Part shown: positions 21,169 to 31,689 of the stretch, piece after piece
How the letters are laid out: the number at the start of each line of letters is the position of its first letter
Numbering within the stretch: the first letter of the stretch is position 1
Assembly (NCBI GenBank): GCA_963691815.1
Contig: OY829657.1
Location: forward strand, 29,733,003-29,797,002
DNA: 64,000 bases
Source of the DNA: Echiichthys vipera
Taxonomy: Eukaryota; Chordata; Actinopteri; Perciformes; Trachinidae
Reading direction: 5' to 3'
The notes under the pieces: generated by a model
Told to the model about the DNA's origin: nothing
The model's database searches: none
The model's input: only the letters and a program-made list of their open reading frames with translations
Translations under genes and position numbers: made by a program

Positions 21169-21559
21169 ATGTTCAAATAATGTGATGCGCAAATGCAGCT
21201 CACCAACATCGTGGCAAGGTGGCCTCGTTCAACGCATGACTCGTTCATTCTTACCAATAGCATGGTTGGTAACAGGTTGGAGGGCTGGCACGGTGCGCGA
21301 TGGGTGGCTTCTTGGTGAGTAAATAATTTATAATTTAACGCACAAGCATGTGTAATGTGAGCAGCCTATTGTACGACCAGTATAATGACATTTCTGAGTT
21401 TAACACATTTACCTTGAGGATGATCTGTGTCGCCTTCATGGGCCCCCACAACTCCGCTTAGAGCTGTGTCCCCCACAATAGCCTCCACTCTCTGATCAAA
21501 GGGGGTTAGTTCCTCCCCCCCTATCCCCCCGCCCGTTGCGGTGATACTTCGGCGGTGGG

Positions 21560-21758
21560 CCTAAATCCTCCGCTTTTTTTTTTTTTTAAATTTCAGTGGG
21601 TGTGCGCTGCTCCGAAATTTGATCCCACTCAAATTTCTTTTTCTTTGTGTTTATCCCTGAAAAGAGGCTACCAAATAAAACAGCTCTTCGGTCGCCACTT
21701 CATTTAATAAAATTTCGAGCTCAGACTCGTTGAAGTTGCGCTTCTTACCTTTACTCAT
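21560..21758 (-). pseudogene. Harbinger Myb/SANT-like DNA-binding protein relic
   Basis: From an ATG at 21758-21756 the minus strand reads MSKGKKRNFNESELEILLNE followed by V, the start of the Myb/SANT-like partner protein that helps import the transposase and bind subterminal repeats in this superfamily. A frameshift follows at about 21690; the next frame continues FGSLFSGINTKRKKFEWDQI. The gene is then lost in a poly-A/T run. Confidence 0.65.
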
Positions 21759-23051
21759 CGTTTAAATCTGATGGTGCAGAGAGGGAATCCCCGGTGCAGG
21801 TCCTATTTACATGGATTTGCATATTTAAATTGGGGTGTGGACAGGGAGGAGTTTAACACTTCTACATGTGCGCTCAATTCTACGTTGATTGGGATGTACA
21901 AAGGAAAAGTGCTTGGATCCATGCATACGCACACTTTGATACATCTGATTTTATTTGTGCGAACGATAGTTTCTGGATTCTAGCGTACGCCATGTTTCAG
22001 TAAGAAATCCATGCAAGTCTTAGTACATGAGGCCCCAGCTCTTCACTCTCGCAAGGATCCTGGAGGGGGCCTGGAAGTATGCTACATGTGCTTTGTGGAT
22101 CTGGAGAAGGCATATGACCGGGTCCCTCGGGAGATACTGTGAGAGGTGCTGCGGGAGTATGGGGTGAGGGGGTCACTTCTATTGGCCATCCAATCTCTGT
22201 ACACCCAAAGCGAGAGCTGTGTCCGGATCATCGGCAGTAAGTCGGATTTGTTCCCGGTAGGGGTTGGCCTCCGCCAGGGGTGCGCTTTGTCACCAATCCT
22301 GTTCGGGATTTTCACGGTTCGCTGCAGAGTGTGAAATGGCTGGGATGAGGATCAGCACCTCTAAATCTGAGGCCATGGCACTCAGCAGGAAACCGGTGGA
22401 TGGCTTACTTCAGGTAGGGAATGAGTCCTTACCCCAAGTGAAGGAGTTCAAGTACCTCAGGATCATGTTCACGAGGGAGGGAACAATGGAGCGTGAGTTT
22501 GGCCGGAGAATCGGAGCAGCGGGGGCAGTGTTGCAGTCGCTCTATCGCATGGTTGTGACGAAAAGAGCTGGAAGGCAAAGCTCTTGATCTGCCGGTCAAT
22601 CTACGTTCCTACCCTCACCTATGGTCATGAAAGCTGTGTCATGACCGAATGAACGAGGTTTGCGGGTACAAGCGGCCAAAATGGGTTTTCTCAGGAGGGT
22701 GGCTGGAGTCTCCCTTAGAGATAGGGTGAGAAGTTCAGCCATCCGTGAGGAAATCGGAGTAGAATCGCTGCTCCTCTGCGTTGAAAGGAGCCAGTTGATG
22801 TGGTTCGGGCATCTAGTAAGGATGCCCCCTGGGCGCCTAAGGTACGTCCAACTGGGAGGAGGCCTCGGGGAAGACCCAGAACAAGGTGGAGAGATTATAT
22901 CTCCACACTGGCCTGGGAACGCCTCGGGATCCCCCGGTTAGAGCTGGTTAATGTGGCCCGGGAAAGGGAAGTTAGGGGTCCCCTGCTTAAGCTGCTGCCC
23001 CCGCTACCCGACCACAGATAAGCGGTTGAAGATGAGATGAGATGAGATGAA

Positions 23052-23449
23052 TCAAAGGATTTTCGTATACCCACTAACAAAAGCACAAGGATATGTAACA
23101 ACCTTTGTAACAGAACTCACATTTTCATTCATAAATGACCCTGTCTGTTTTGTGAAGCACTGACTTTTGGGGCTTCTGTGGCCTGTGACCAGGCACTGAC
23201 TTCACCTACCAAGGAACAACACAGTTGCTTGGCTGTCATTCTCTGTACAATTTCAAAATTCACTGTGAATCACTAAAGGAGATATGAAACCAAAACAATC
23301 TCAAACTCCACTCTTTCAGCGTTTTCATAAGCCTGCCCTTGGAGGAACTGCCTCTTCAGGTGTTGTCATTAATATCATCATTGTATGTAGAACTAACTTC
23401 ACTAACGTTATAGTTGTGGATCAATGAATGCAAGAAAAGGGGAGATAGA

Positions 23450-23482
<33 letters not shown>

Positions 23483-24720
23483 TGTGTATGTACAGTAGTA
23501 AACAGATAATGAGAGATATGAGAAATCCTGGCCAGCCTTGTGGACTGAAAGTCAGGCTAGGATATTTGAAAACAGAGTTAGAGTGCAAGGACAGAAAGTT
23601 AGGTTAACATCAGAACACGTGCAAAGCTGAGCGGGTACTCGGAGGGAACCTTGCCTGGGGAGTAATTCCATGTAGAAGCGCACCTGTTGGTGCCCTCTTC
23701 TGACAGCAGCTTGACCAAAAGGACAAAAAATATGAAAGATGCCGGGAAACATTTCCATATTAGGGTGACAGAGTCCGAGTTCTCTGTTTGTCCAGCATGC
23801 TGCGAAGAAAGAGGGCAAAAGGGGAAAATTTGAAATCTCTCTTCGATCTGATGGACATACGTATGCATGTTATTGTTAATGGTTTCTTAAAAGTTCTGAT
23901 TACTCTACCTTCTCTTTTCCTCTACTTCTGCCTAAATGACGGTTTTTAAAACTGATTTTGTTGCCAGTTACATTGTTACATTGTTGTTGAATGTGCATTG
24001 CAAATAAATTTGTTAACACAGGTGTCTCCCGATGCAAGGATTTGTTTATTACATGAATTTTCCAGGCTGCAGTTATGTCTGATTTTGTACCTGCTGTGCA
24101 ATGCAATTCCTATTGAGACTAGATCTAGAAAACAATGAAGTTGTATAAAGCTTAAAAAGAAGCTGCCTGACTTGTTATTGCCATGATAGCATGTTGTTGA
24201 GACAAGTATATATTATAGACATCTGGAGACATTTTACTCCAGACTGCATTTTACGATTTTGTTTTATGGACCCTAACGTGTACGCATTGACCTGAAGAAG
24301 GACAGGAGCTCGGATCACACTCCGGTACAGTAGGTGGTGTTATGTGCCTTAACACGTTGGTTTGATCTACTATAAATCAGAGAATAAATGTTTTGTCAAA
24401 GAAAATTGGTTCAACTATAGGAACAACACATTAGCCCACTATGATATGCAGGCATTTTTGTTTTGTGTGGACTCGGGTATTCGGGAAATATCTATGATTG
24501 AAAAGGCCCTACCGAAGTTACGTTGGCCCACCCAAAATTGAAATCCTAGTTTAGTTTATTTAAGAATGTTATTAAAACATGTCTTAATTAAAGAGGCCCT
24601 ATTAAGCTAGTTTTCAGGGTCATATTTGTATTTTTCAGGTCAGCTACAATGGGTTTACATGCTTTGATCTTCAAAAAACCCATTATATTTCTCATATTGC
24701 CCATTGATGCAGCACCTCTG
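23052..24720. other. No gene recognised; GT microsatellite
   Basis: A (GT)n tract runs about 23447-23490. The sequence CATTCATAAATGACCCTG near 23130 weakly resembles a Harbinger terminus and could be the displaced right end of the 19211 composite. The rest, including open frames at 23552-24106, has no recognised similarity. Confidence 0.4.
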
Positions 24721-24724
24721 TATG

Positions 24725-25005
24725 AAATGCTGCAACTATCTCAGAAAAACTAGTCCATGCATTTGTTACTTCTAGGCTGGACTACTGCAACTCCTTATTA
24801 TCAGGCTGCTCCAATAAGTCTGTTAAGAGTCTCCAGTTGGTCCAAAATGCTGCAGCTCTTGTACTAACTAAAACAAATTTCTCCTGTATTAGCTTTTTTT
24901 GCACTGGCTACCTGTAAAATCTAGAATAGAATCTAAAATATCTTATTGGTCAGGCTCCGTCGTATCTTAAAGAGCTCAAAGTACCGTATTACCCAATTAG
25001 ATTCA
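24725..25005 (+). pseudogene. L2 (Maui-like) ORF2 3'-terminal fragment
   Basis: It encodes the C-terminal part of L2 ORF2: FVTSRLDYCNSLLSGCSN, KSLQLVQNAAALVLTKT and, after a break, LHWLPVKSRIES-like sequence. It contains ACAAATTTCTCCTGTATTAG, which is the unoccupied form of the site where the 8-kb RTE landed in the L2 at 39813. Confidence 0.8.
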
Positions 25006-25480
25006 ATTCAATTCAATTTTATATATAGTGCCAAATCATAACAAAAGTTATCTCAGGACACTTTACAGAGTAGGTATAGACCACACTCTATGACTTATTT
25101 AGGATTTACATAGACCCAACGATTCCCCCGTAGAGTACAGAGGCAACAGAAACCTTCCCTATAACAGGCAGGAACGTCGGACAGACCCAGCTCTATGGAG
25201 TACGGCCATCTGTCTTGACTGGTTGGGGAGGAAGAAAAGGAGAGAGAAAGAGATAAAAAACAAATAGATGGACAGAGACACAAAGACAGACAGAGAGACA
25301 CTTCCAGAGATGCAAGCAACCAAAAAGTAACAGTAACTATAATAATAGCTATAGTAATGTCAATATGACTTATATGTTATTGCAGTTAATATAGCAGAAT
25401 AGTAAGAAACAAGCACAGCTAAGGTGATAGAATATGAAAATGATAATAATTATGGTGGCAAACATTATCAATGATGAGTA
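25006..25480 (-). mobile_element. L2 3' UTR in opposite orientation
   Basis: ATTCA repeats at 25006-25018 begin the L2 tail read in reverse, followed by the same 3' UTR as at 676-1100. It is head-to-tail inverted against the ORF2 fragment just before it, so two insertions or an inversion are joined at 25005. Confidence 0.8.
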
Positions 25481-26396
25481 GCGGTATCAACAGCTGCGAT
25501 ACAGCGAGCCATACCACTGATGGTGTTTTTAAGGCTACAAAGTTTTTAATTAATAAGACTAATGATAGTATGTGTGACTTATAGTGATAATAATAATGCA
25601 TTTTATTTATAGGCGCCTTTCTAAGCACTCAAGGACACCGTACATTTGTTAAAAACAGTGCTACACAAACAATAATAAAAATGGGGAGGAAACAAAATGA
25701 TCAAATCAGGTTAAAATAACAACAACGCAGTGCAAATAGGATCAAAGGAAAAAAGGCAGTTTTGAACAGATGGGTTTTCAGTTTGGAGGCCGAGGCGGTT
25801 GATGTTGCGTAGGTGAAAATAAGCAGACCGAGTAATGTTATTGATATAAGAGTGAAAAGATTACTGTTGAGAATGACACCCAGACTCTTGACCTGTGGGG
25901 AGGGGGAGACGTTGGACTCGTTGATGGCTATTGAGAAACTGTCGGTTTGAGATCAGAATCAGAATCAGAATCAGAATCATCAAGTATGTTGGACATACAG
26001 AGAATTTGACTCCGGCTTATGCTTTGCTCACAGTTTCCAAACATTTAACAGGACAAACCTTAACATAACAATAACAATAACATTTACATAACAATAACAG
26101 AACAACACAGAACAATAATTTAAGATAAAAAATAGAGGTAATATTAAAAATAGGTAAACAAGTAAATATGAGAAATTTAAAATAGAAAGATAAAATAATT
26201 GTGCAAAGTAAAGTGACCAGGCTGTTATAAATATCTTTGTTATATTATTTTACAATGATATACATAAGGTGCATAAGGTGCATTTGTCTTTGGCATGTGT
26301 GTGTGATGTGTCGGGTGGGGTCAATTGTTCAGCAGTGTGACGGCCTGGGGGTAGAAACTGTTTTTATGTCTGGCTGTTTTTGTGTACAGAGTTCTT

Positions 26397-29216
26397 TAAC
26401 GCCTGCCAGAGGGGAGAAGTTCAAAGAGGTGATGTGCAGGGTGTGAAGGGTCTGCAGAGATGTGAACTGCCCTTTTCCTGACTCTGGATGAGTGCAGGTC
26501 CTGGATAGTGGGCAGTTTGAAACCAATGATTCTCTCTGCAGTCCTGATTGTCCGTGTCAGTCTGTTCTTGTCCTGTTTGGTGGCCGATCCAAACCAAACA
26601 ATGATGGAGGTGCAGAGAACAGACTGAACTATTGCCGTGTAGAACTGGAACAGCAGTTCTTGGGGCAGGTTGAGCTTCCTCAGCTGACGCAGGAAGTACA
26701 TCCTCTGCTGGGCCTTTTTGATTATGGAGTCCACGTTGTGGCTCCACTTCAGGTCCTGGGAGAGGATGGATCCCAGGAACCTGAAGGTTTCCACAGCAGA
26801 CACGGTGTTGTTGAGGATGGTGATGGGGGGCAGTGTGTGTGTGTGTGTGTGGGGGGGGGGGGGGCGGCTCCTGAAGTCCACTGTCATCTCCACAGTTTTG
26901 AGCGTGTTTAGCTCCAGATGGTTCTGACCGCACCAGAGGGCCAGCTGTCCCACCTCCCGTCTGTAAGCTGACTCCAAACTTCAGGAGTTTGACAGATGGG
27001 TCACTCGAGGTGCAGTCATTTGTATAAAGGGAGAAGAGCAGTGGAGAGAGAACACACCCCTGGGGAGCGCCTGTGCTGATGGTCCGGGTGCTGGATGTGA
27101 TCCGCCCCAGCCTCACCTGCTGTCTCCTGTCAGTCAAAAAGTTAGTAATCCACTGACAGGTGGAGGCTGGGACGGTGAGCTGGGAGAGTTTGTAGTGGAG
27201 GATGTCCGGGATGATTGTGTTGAAAGCCGGGCTAAAGTCTACAAACAGGATCCTTGCATAAGCCCCCGGGGTGTCAAGGTGTTGCAGGATGTGGTGCAGT
27301 CCCATGTTGACTGCATCATCCGCTGACCTGTTTGTCCGATATGCAAACTGCAGGGGGTCCAGCAGGGGTCCTGTGATGTCTTTCAAGTGGCTCAACACCA
27401 GTCTCTCAAAGGACTTCATGACCACAGATGTCAGGGCCACTGGCCTGTAGTCATTTAGTCCTGTGATTGCTGGTTTCTTGGGGACCGGGATTATTGTGGA
27501 GCGTTTGAAGCAGGAGGGGACTTCACACAGCTCCAGGGATCTGTTGAAGATCTGGGTGAAGATCGGGGTCAGCTGGTCAGCACAGACCTTCAGACAGGAG
27601 GGTGACACACCGTCTGGGCCTGGAGCTTTCTTGGTCTTTAGTTTCTTGAAGAGCTGACACACATCCTCTTCCCAGATCCTGAGTGACGGTGGGGGGGAAG
27701 GGAGGGGTGATGAGGGTTGTGTGATGGTGGAGTGGGTGATGGGTGTGAAAGTTGCCGTCTCAAACCTGCAGTAGAAGACATTCAGGTCGTCAGCCAGTTG
27801 ACGGTTCACTGCAGTGTGGGGGGATGGTCTCCTGTAGTTGGTTATGTCCTGTAGACCTCTCCACACTGACGCAGGGTCGTTAGCTGAGAAACTGTTCTTC
27901 AGCTTCTCAGTGTAGCACCTTTTTGCCACCTTGATCTCCTTTGTCAGTGTGTTCCTGGCCGTGTTGTACAGGACTCTGTCCCCACTTCTGTAGGCCTCCT
28001 CCTTGGCCTGGCGAAGCGTCCTGAGTTTTGCAGTGAACCAGGGTTTATTGTTGTTGTATGTGCAGAAGGTTTTGGTCGGCACACACATGTCCTCACAAAA
28101 GCTGGTGTAGCTTGTCACAGTGTCAGTCAGTTCGTCCAGATCTGTAGCAGCAGCCTCAAAAACACCCCAATCAGTGCAGTCAAAGCAGGCCTGTAACTCC
28201 AGCTTTGACTCTGTGGTCCATCTCTTCACAGTCCTCACTACAGGCTTGGCAGATTTGAGTTTCTGCCTGTAGTTTGGAACAAGATGGACCATACAGTGAT
28301 CAGAGAGCCCCAAAGCTGCACGGGGAACAGAGCGATAGGAGTCCTTTAAAACAGTGTAGCAATGGTCCAGAGTGTTTTTGTCCCTGGTGGGACACTTAAC
28401 CTGTTGTCTGTATCTAGGTAGTTCACGTCTGAGGTTTGCTCTGTTAAAGTCCCCCAGCACAATGAGCAGGGAGTCTGGATGCTTCCTCTCCTCCTCCGTT
28501 ATCTGGTCAGCCAGGTGTTGCAGGGCCTCAGTAACACAGGCCTGAGGTGGGATGTACACACCAACCAGAATGAACGAGGAGAACTCCCGCGGTGAATAAA
28601 ACGGTCTACAGTTTATGAAAAATGTCTCCAAGTGGGGGCTGCATGATTTCTTCAACACTGTGACATCTGTACACCAACCTTCGTTAATATAGAAGCAGAT
28701 TCCGCCTCCTCTGCTCTTCCCCGAGAGCTCCGTTACCCGGTCCGCTCGTAACAGCTGGAAGTCCGGTAGATGTAATCCTGAGTCTGGGGTGAGTTCACTG
28801 AGCCAAGTTTCAGTGAAACACAGGGCGGCAGATCTGCAGAAGTCCGAATTCCTTCTGTTGAGGAGCAGCAGTTCGTCTATCTTTTTGTTAAGGGAGCGGA
28901 CGTTCGCCAGGTGAATCGACGGGAGCGCTGTTCGGAATCCCCGCTGTCGGAGCTTAATGAGCGCGCCGGCCCGTTTGCCCTGTCTGCGTCGCCTGAACAT
29001 CCCGTAGACAGCCGCTGCTCCTCCGACTAGAAGTTCCGAAAAGTATCCAGAATCGGTGAAAAATGTTGGAAAATTGTGTCCGGTAGACTGTCCATACTGT
29101 AAAAGTTCCTCCCGAGTGTACCGGATCACGGAAGGACAACTTAAAACGCAACAAAAAAACAAAAACAAACAAGGAACTGCGGAGCTAAGCGCCGAGGCAG
29201 ACGTCCGTGGCGCCAT
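26397..29216 (-). pseudogene. Rex1-like ORF2 (endonuclease-RT), broken at the FADD box
   Basis: The first 740 or so codons are open. An N-terminal hydrophobic stretch is followed by the endonuclease: LANVRSLNKKIDELLLL, ALCFTETWLSELTPDSG, LLIVLGDFNRANLRRE, ALGLSDHCMVHLVP. The RT follows: KAPGPDGVSPSCLK, VPKKPAITGLNDYRPVALTS, RILFVDFSPAFNTIIP (motif A), STGAPQGCVLSPLLFSLY. After VKLLKF the expected ADDTTL block and about a dozen codons are missing; the deletion joins at about 26976 and shifts the frame. The rest reads on in another frame (26977-26396, SAYRREVGQLALWCGQNHLE, thumb and YFLRQLRKLNLPQELLFQFY). Without FADD the RT cannot polymerise. Confidence 0.9.
26836..26864 (+). repeat. (GT)n/(G)n tract in the Rex1 relic
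   Basis: GTGTGTGT followed by a poly-G run, coding a Pro/His-rich tract on the minus strand. It is a likely slippage site. Confidence 0.8.
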
Positions 29217-30283
29217 CTTGATCTATAATCTATATCTATCATCATCTATCTGTCTATAAGAGATAGTGTTGATTTGGAACCAATGAGGAGAACCTCGGTT
29301 CTGTCACTGTTTAGTTTGAGAAAATTGGAGGAGAACCAGGATTTTATGGCAGTTAGGCAGTTAGCAAGGAATGAGGGTGGGAGGGTGGAGGTGGGTTTAC
29401 TGGAGAGGTAGAGTTGGATGTCATCCGCATAACAGTGAAAACTGATGTTGTACTTACGGAAGATATTGCCGAGGGGAAGAAGGTAAATGATGAAAAGGAG
29501 GGGCCCAAGGACAGAGCCCTGGGGAAAACCTGAAGTGACGGGGGAATGCTACGATGTGAAGGATTTGAGTTGGATGAACTGAGTACGGCCTGAGAGGTAG
29601 GATCGGAATCGGTTTAGTGGAATGTGGGTGATGCCGATGAAACGTAATCTATTGAGGAGGGTGGGGTGGCTGATGCTATCAAAGGCCTCACTCAGGTCGA
29701 GGAGGATGAGGATAGTGAGTAGACCAGAATCATCTGCCCTGAGGAGGTTATTGGTGATTTTTACAAGTGTGGTTTCAGTACTTTGGAGGGGACAGAAACC
29801 AGAGTGGAACTGTTCATACAGGTTGTTTAGTGATAAGTGAGAGTGGAGTTGAGTAGAGACTATTTTCTTGAGGATTTTGGAAATGAAGGGCAGATTTGAA
29901 ATAGGAAGGAAATTATTGTAGTTGGAAGGATCTGCACCAGTTATTTTCAGGATTGGGGTTATTTCAGCGGTTTTGAATGATGTAGGAACAGTTCCAGTGG
30001 TGAGAGAGGAGTGGATGATGGCAGAAATGAGGGGGACCAGAGAGGGGAGACAGGATTTAACCAGAACTGTGGGGAGGGGGTCTTGGACTTATAGATGAGG
30101 TCGGAGAACTCTGAGAGGGTGGGGAGCTCGAAAGAGGAGAAGGGGTGGGCAGGTGGGTGGAGGTCAGAAGTGACACTGGTTGAGTTTGAACCGAGATCCT
30201 GATAGATTGTCTGGATTTTGGTGTTGAAGATATATCCTCAAAGCAATTTCAGTCAAAAACAACTGGACTGGTTGTTTGTCTAG

Positions 30284-30323
30284 GAAGACGTTTCACCTCT
30301 CATCCAAGAGGCTTCATCAGTTC
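30284..30323 (-). ncRNA. Hammerhead-ribozyme-like motif, left arm
   Basis: This is the exact reverse-strand copy of the motif at 30787-30826: minus-strand CTGATGA (30320-30314), stem II CCTCT/AGAGG, GAAAC (30294-30290), cleavage triplet GTC (30289-30287). Confidence 0.6.
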
Positions 30324-30786
30324 ATGTACGCATCTGACCAGGCTGGGACTGGTCCAACTAACTGGTGTGGAGATCCAAGTATTTAACCTCTCACAAGGCC
30401 GATGATGTCACTGAAACCCTTTGTGCTCCAAGTGCCCACGCCCGTCGTTAGAGTGACAGTCGGTGGTGGGCAGTTGGTTTCGACGTCGTTAGTGCTCTAT
30501 TGAGTCTGAACGACAGTCGTTGGGGTCACCCGGGCCATGTGTGAACAGTTGTCCTTTGAGGTTAGATTGTTGAATCTCCTGGGAAGGGACGAAAGGGCGG
30601 CATTGTAAATTGGAGATAAGTGGTGTCTCAGACCCCCTCCTCTGTTTAGCGATGGTTTCTCCACTTTAACATAGACGGCTAGAGCACAAAGGGTTTCAGT
30701 GACATCATCGGCCTTGTGAGAGGTTAAATACTTGGATCTCCACACCAGTTAGTTGGACCAGTCCCAGCCTGGTCAGATGCGTACAT

Positions 30787-30826
30787 GAACTGATGAAGCC
30801 TCTTGGATGAGAGGTGAAACGTCTTC
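30787..30826 (+). ncRNA. Hammerhead-ribozyme-like motif, right arm
   Basis: The conserved core is present in order: GAA (30787-30789, stem I), CTGATGA (30790-30796), stem II CCTCT (30799-30803) with AGAGG (30810-30814), GAAAC (30816-30820), GTC (30821-30823) and TTC (30824-30826, stem I). Stem III would be only the palindrome ACGT, too short to close alone, so cleavage would need two copies pairing. Small type-I hammerheads of this sort are described in Penelope-like elements. Confidence 0.65.
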
Positions 30827-31183
30827 CTAGACAAACAACCAGTCCAGTTGTTTTTGACTGAAATTGCTTTGAGGATAACGATGACCTGGACGAATGAGAA
30901 CATTCACAGGCTTGTTGAAGATATACATAAGAGAGTTACAGAAGGCAGTTGAGTGGGGTGGTATAGAAACTGGGGATCGGGTGATATTGTTGAACAGTGA
31001 AAAGAGTGACCTGGTGTTACCTTCATTTGAACAAATTATGCTGAAGTAATAGTTTGATTTGGATTTAGTAATACAGTCCTGGCAGGGCAGAAAATGATTT
31101 TTGTACATTAACTTTGTGAACAGTCAATCCAGTTTTGCAGTGAAGCCTGTCAAGCTGCCTGCCTTTGGCTTTCATAAGCCGGA

Positions 31184-31367
31184 TGTTATGCCGCTGAACT
31201 ACCGAACACAATAAACACAGACACGTACGGGGATCGCCATCTTTACTTCTCATTCACATCAGCTGTTCACCTCTTCTTCTCCTTTTCTCCCTTCACCATC
31301 CCTCTAGCGCCTCTAACGGCCTGATGTTATAACTAGTGATCACATTGTGTTTGTTATGAACACAACA
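31184..31367 (-). repeat. Gypsy 3' LTR
   Basis: 184 bp with TG…CA ends, differing from the other LTR by a few substitutions and a 2-bp indel (GAACACAACA vs GAACAACA). Confidence 0.9.
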
Positions 31368-31689
31368 TTTTCCCCTTTCAGTAAAGCTAACTTCTTTCAT
31401 TACATAACATTTCAAAACTACTCATTCAGAATAACATTCTCAATGCTGCACTGGGCCTAACACAGTAAATCGTTTAACCAGCCTTTTGAATCAAGAGCAT
31501 ACGTGAACATCTGTCAGAAGTAAGGAGTTATGTAATAGCTGTCAACAACTGAGCAAAGCTAATGCATAAGTAATAACAATATAAGTAACCAACAGTATCA
31601 ATATGTACAATTATCTTCTGTTTCTTTTCTTTTTAACATTTAAACTGAAACAGCTCTTAGACTATGTAGGCAGGTGACCCCTGTTAGGT

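Larger units (their letters stand above)
20503..22033 (+). mobile_element. Two-gene PIF/Harbinger element inserted in the RTE
   Basis: The ends are GGGGCCTCATGT…GCGTACGC at the left and GCAAGTCTTAGTACATGAGG + CCCC at the right, in inverted orientation. The RTE sequence resumes exactly outside (ACAACAGACCA | AGCTCTTCACTC); the short duplication is probably CCA but is ambiguous because of the Gs and Cs. Both Harbinger genes survive as relics: the transposase (20815-21168, plus) and the Myb/SANT-like protein (21560-21758, minus). Confidence 0.8.
20075..23051 (+). mobile_element. RTE (Rex3-like) LINE, 5'-truncated, split by a Harbinger element
   Basis: This is a non-LTR retrotransposon with its 3' tail: …ACCACAGATAAGCGGTTGAA then GATGA repeats. 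RT motifs in order: VKQLHSGKAPGIDEILPEML, WPREWQTGVV, GITLLSLPGKVYSKVLERRV (to 20500), then after the insertion CFVDLEKAYDRVPREIL (motif A, stop after it at 22139), VGVGLRQGCALSPILFGIF, then a gap in place of the FADD box, KEFKYLRIMFTREGTMEREF, and the C-terminal RRPRGRPRTRWRDYISTLAW. Stops, frameshifts and the lost palm motif make it inactive. The 5' end abuts the truncated Harbinger composite. Confidence 0.85.
25951..29260 (-). mobile_element. Nearly full-length Rex1/Babar-like LINE
   Basis: The 3' end (left) is a run of CAGAAT units, the 3' tail in reverse. The 3' UTR spans about 25985-26395, ORF2 26397-29216. The element sits inside the RT gene of the older L2, between its GSKSTL and SFSIAIN codons. 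I could not prove a target duplication. A 40-bp CTAT-rich stretch (29221-29260) at the 5' boundary may be filler. Confidence 0.85.
30235..30913 (-). mobile_element. Penelope-like element fragment with inverted pLTR arms
   Basis: A perfect 12-bp direct repeat GTTGAAGATATA flanks it (30223-30234, 30914-30925). Two 194-bp arms (30235-30428, 30682-30875) are exact inverted copies as far as I can read. The loop contains, on the minus strand, NRGGGLRHHLSPIYNAALSS, resembling sequence at the C-terminal end of fish Penelope-like proteins. The right end carries AACGATGACCTGGACGAATG, typical of these elements. Inverted pLTRs are a known arrangement. It interrupts the older L2. Identical arms suggest recent insertion or gene conversion. 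Confidence 0.75.

Noticed and set aside
26492..26911. A 139-codon plus-strand ORF
   Set aside because: It is antisense to the Rex1 thumb region and includes a GT/G repeat.
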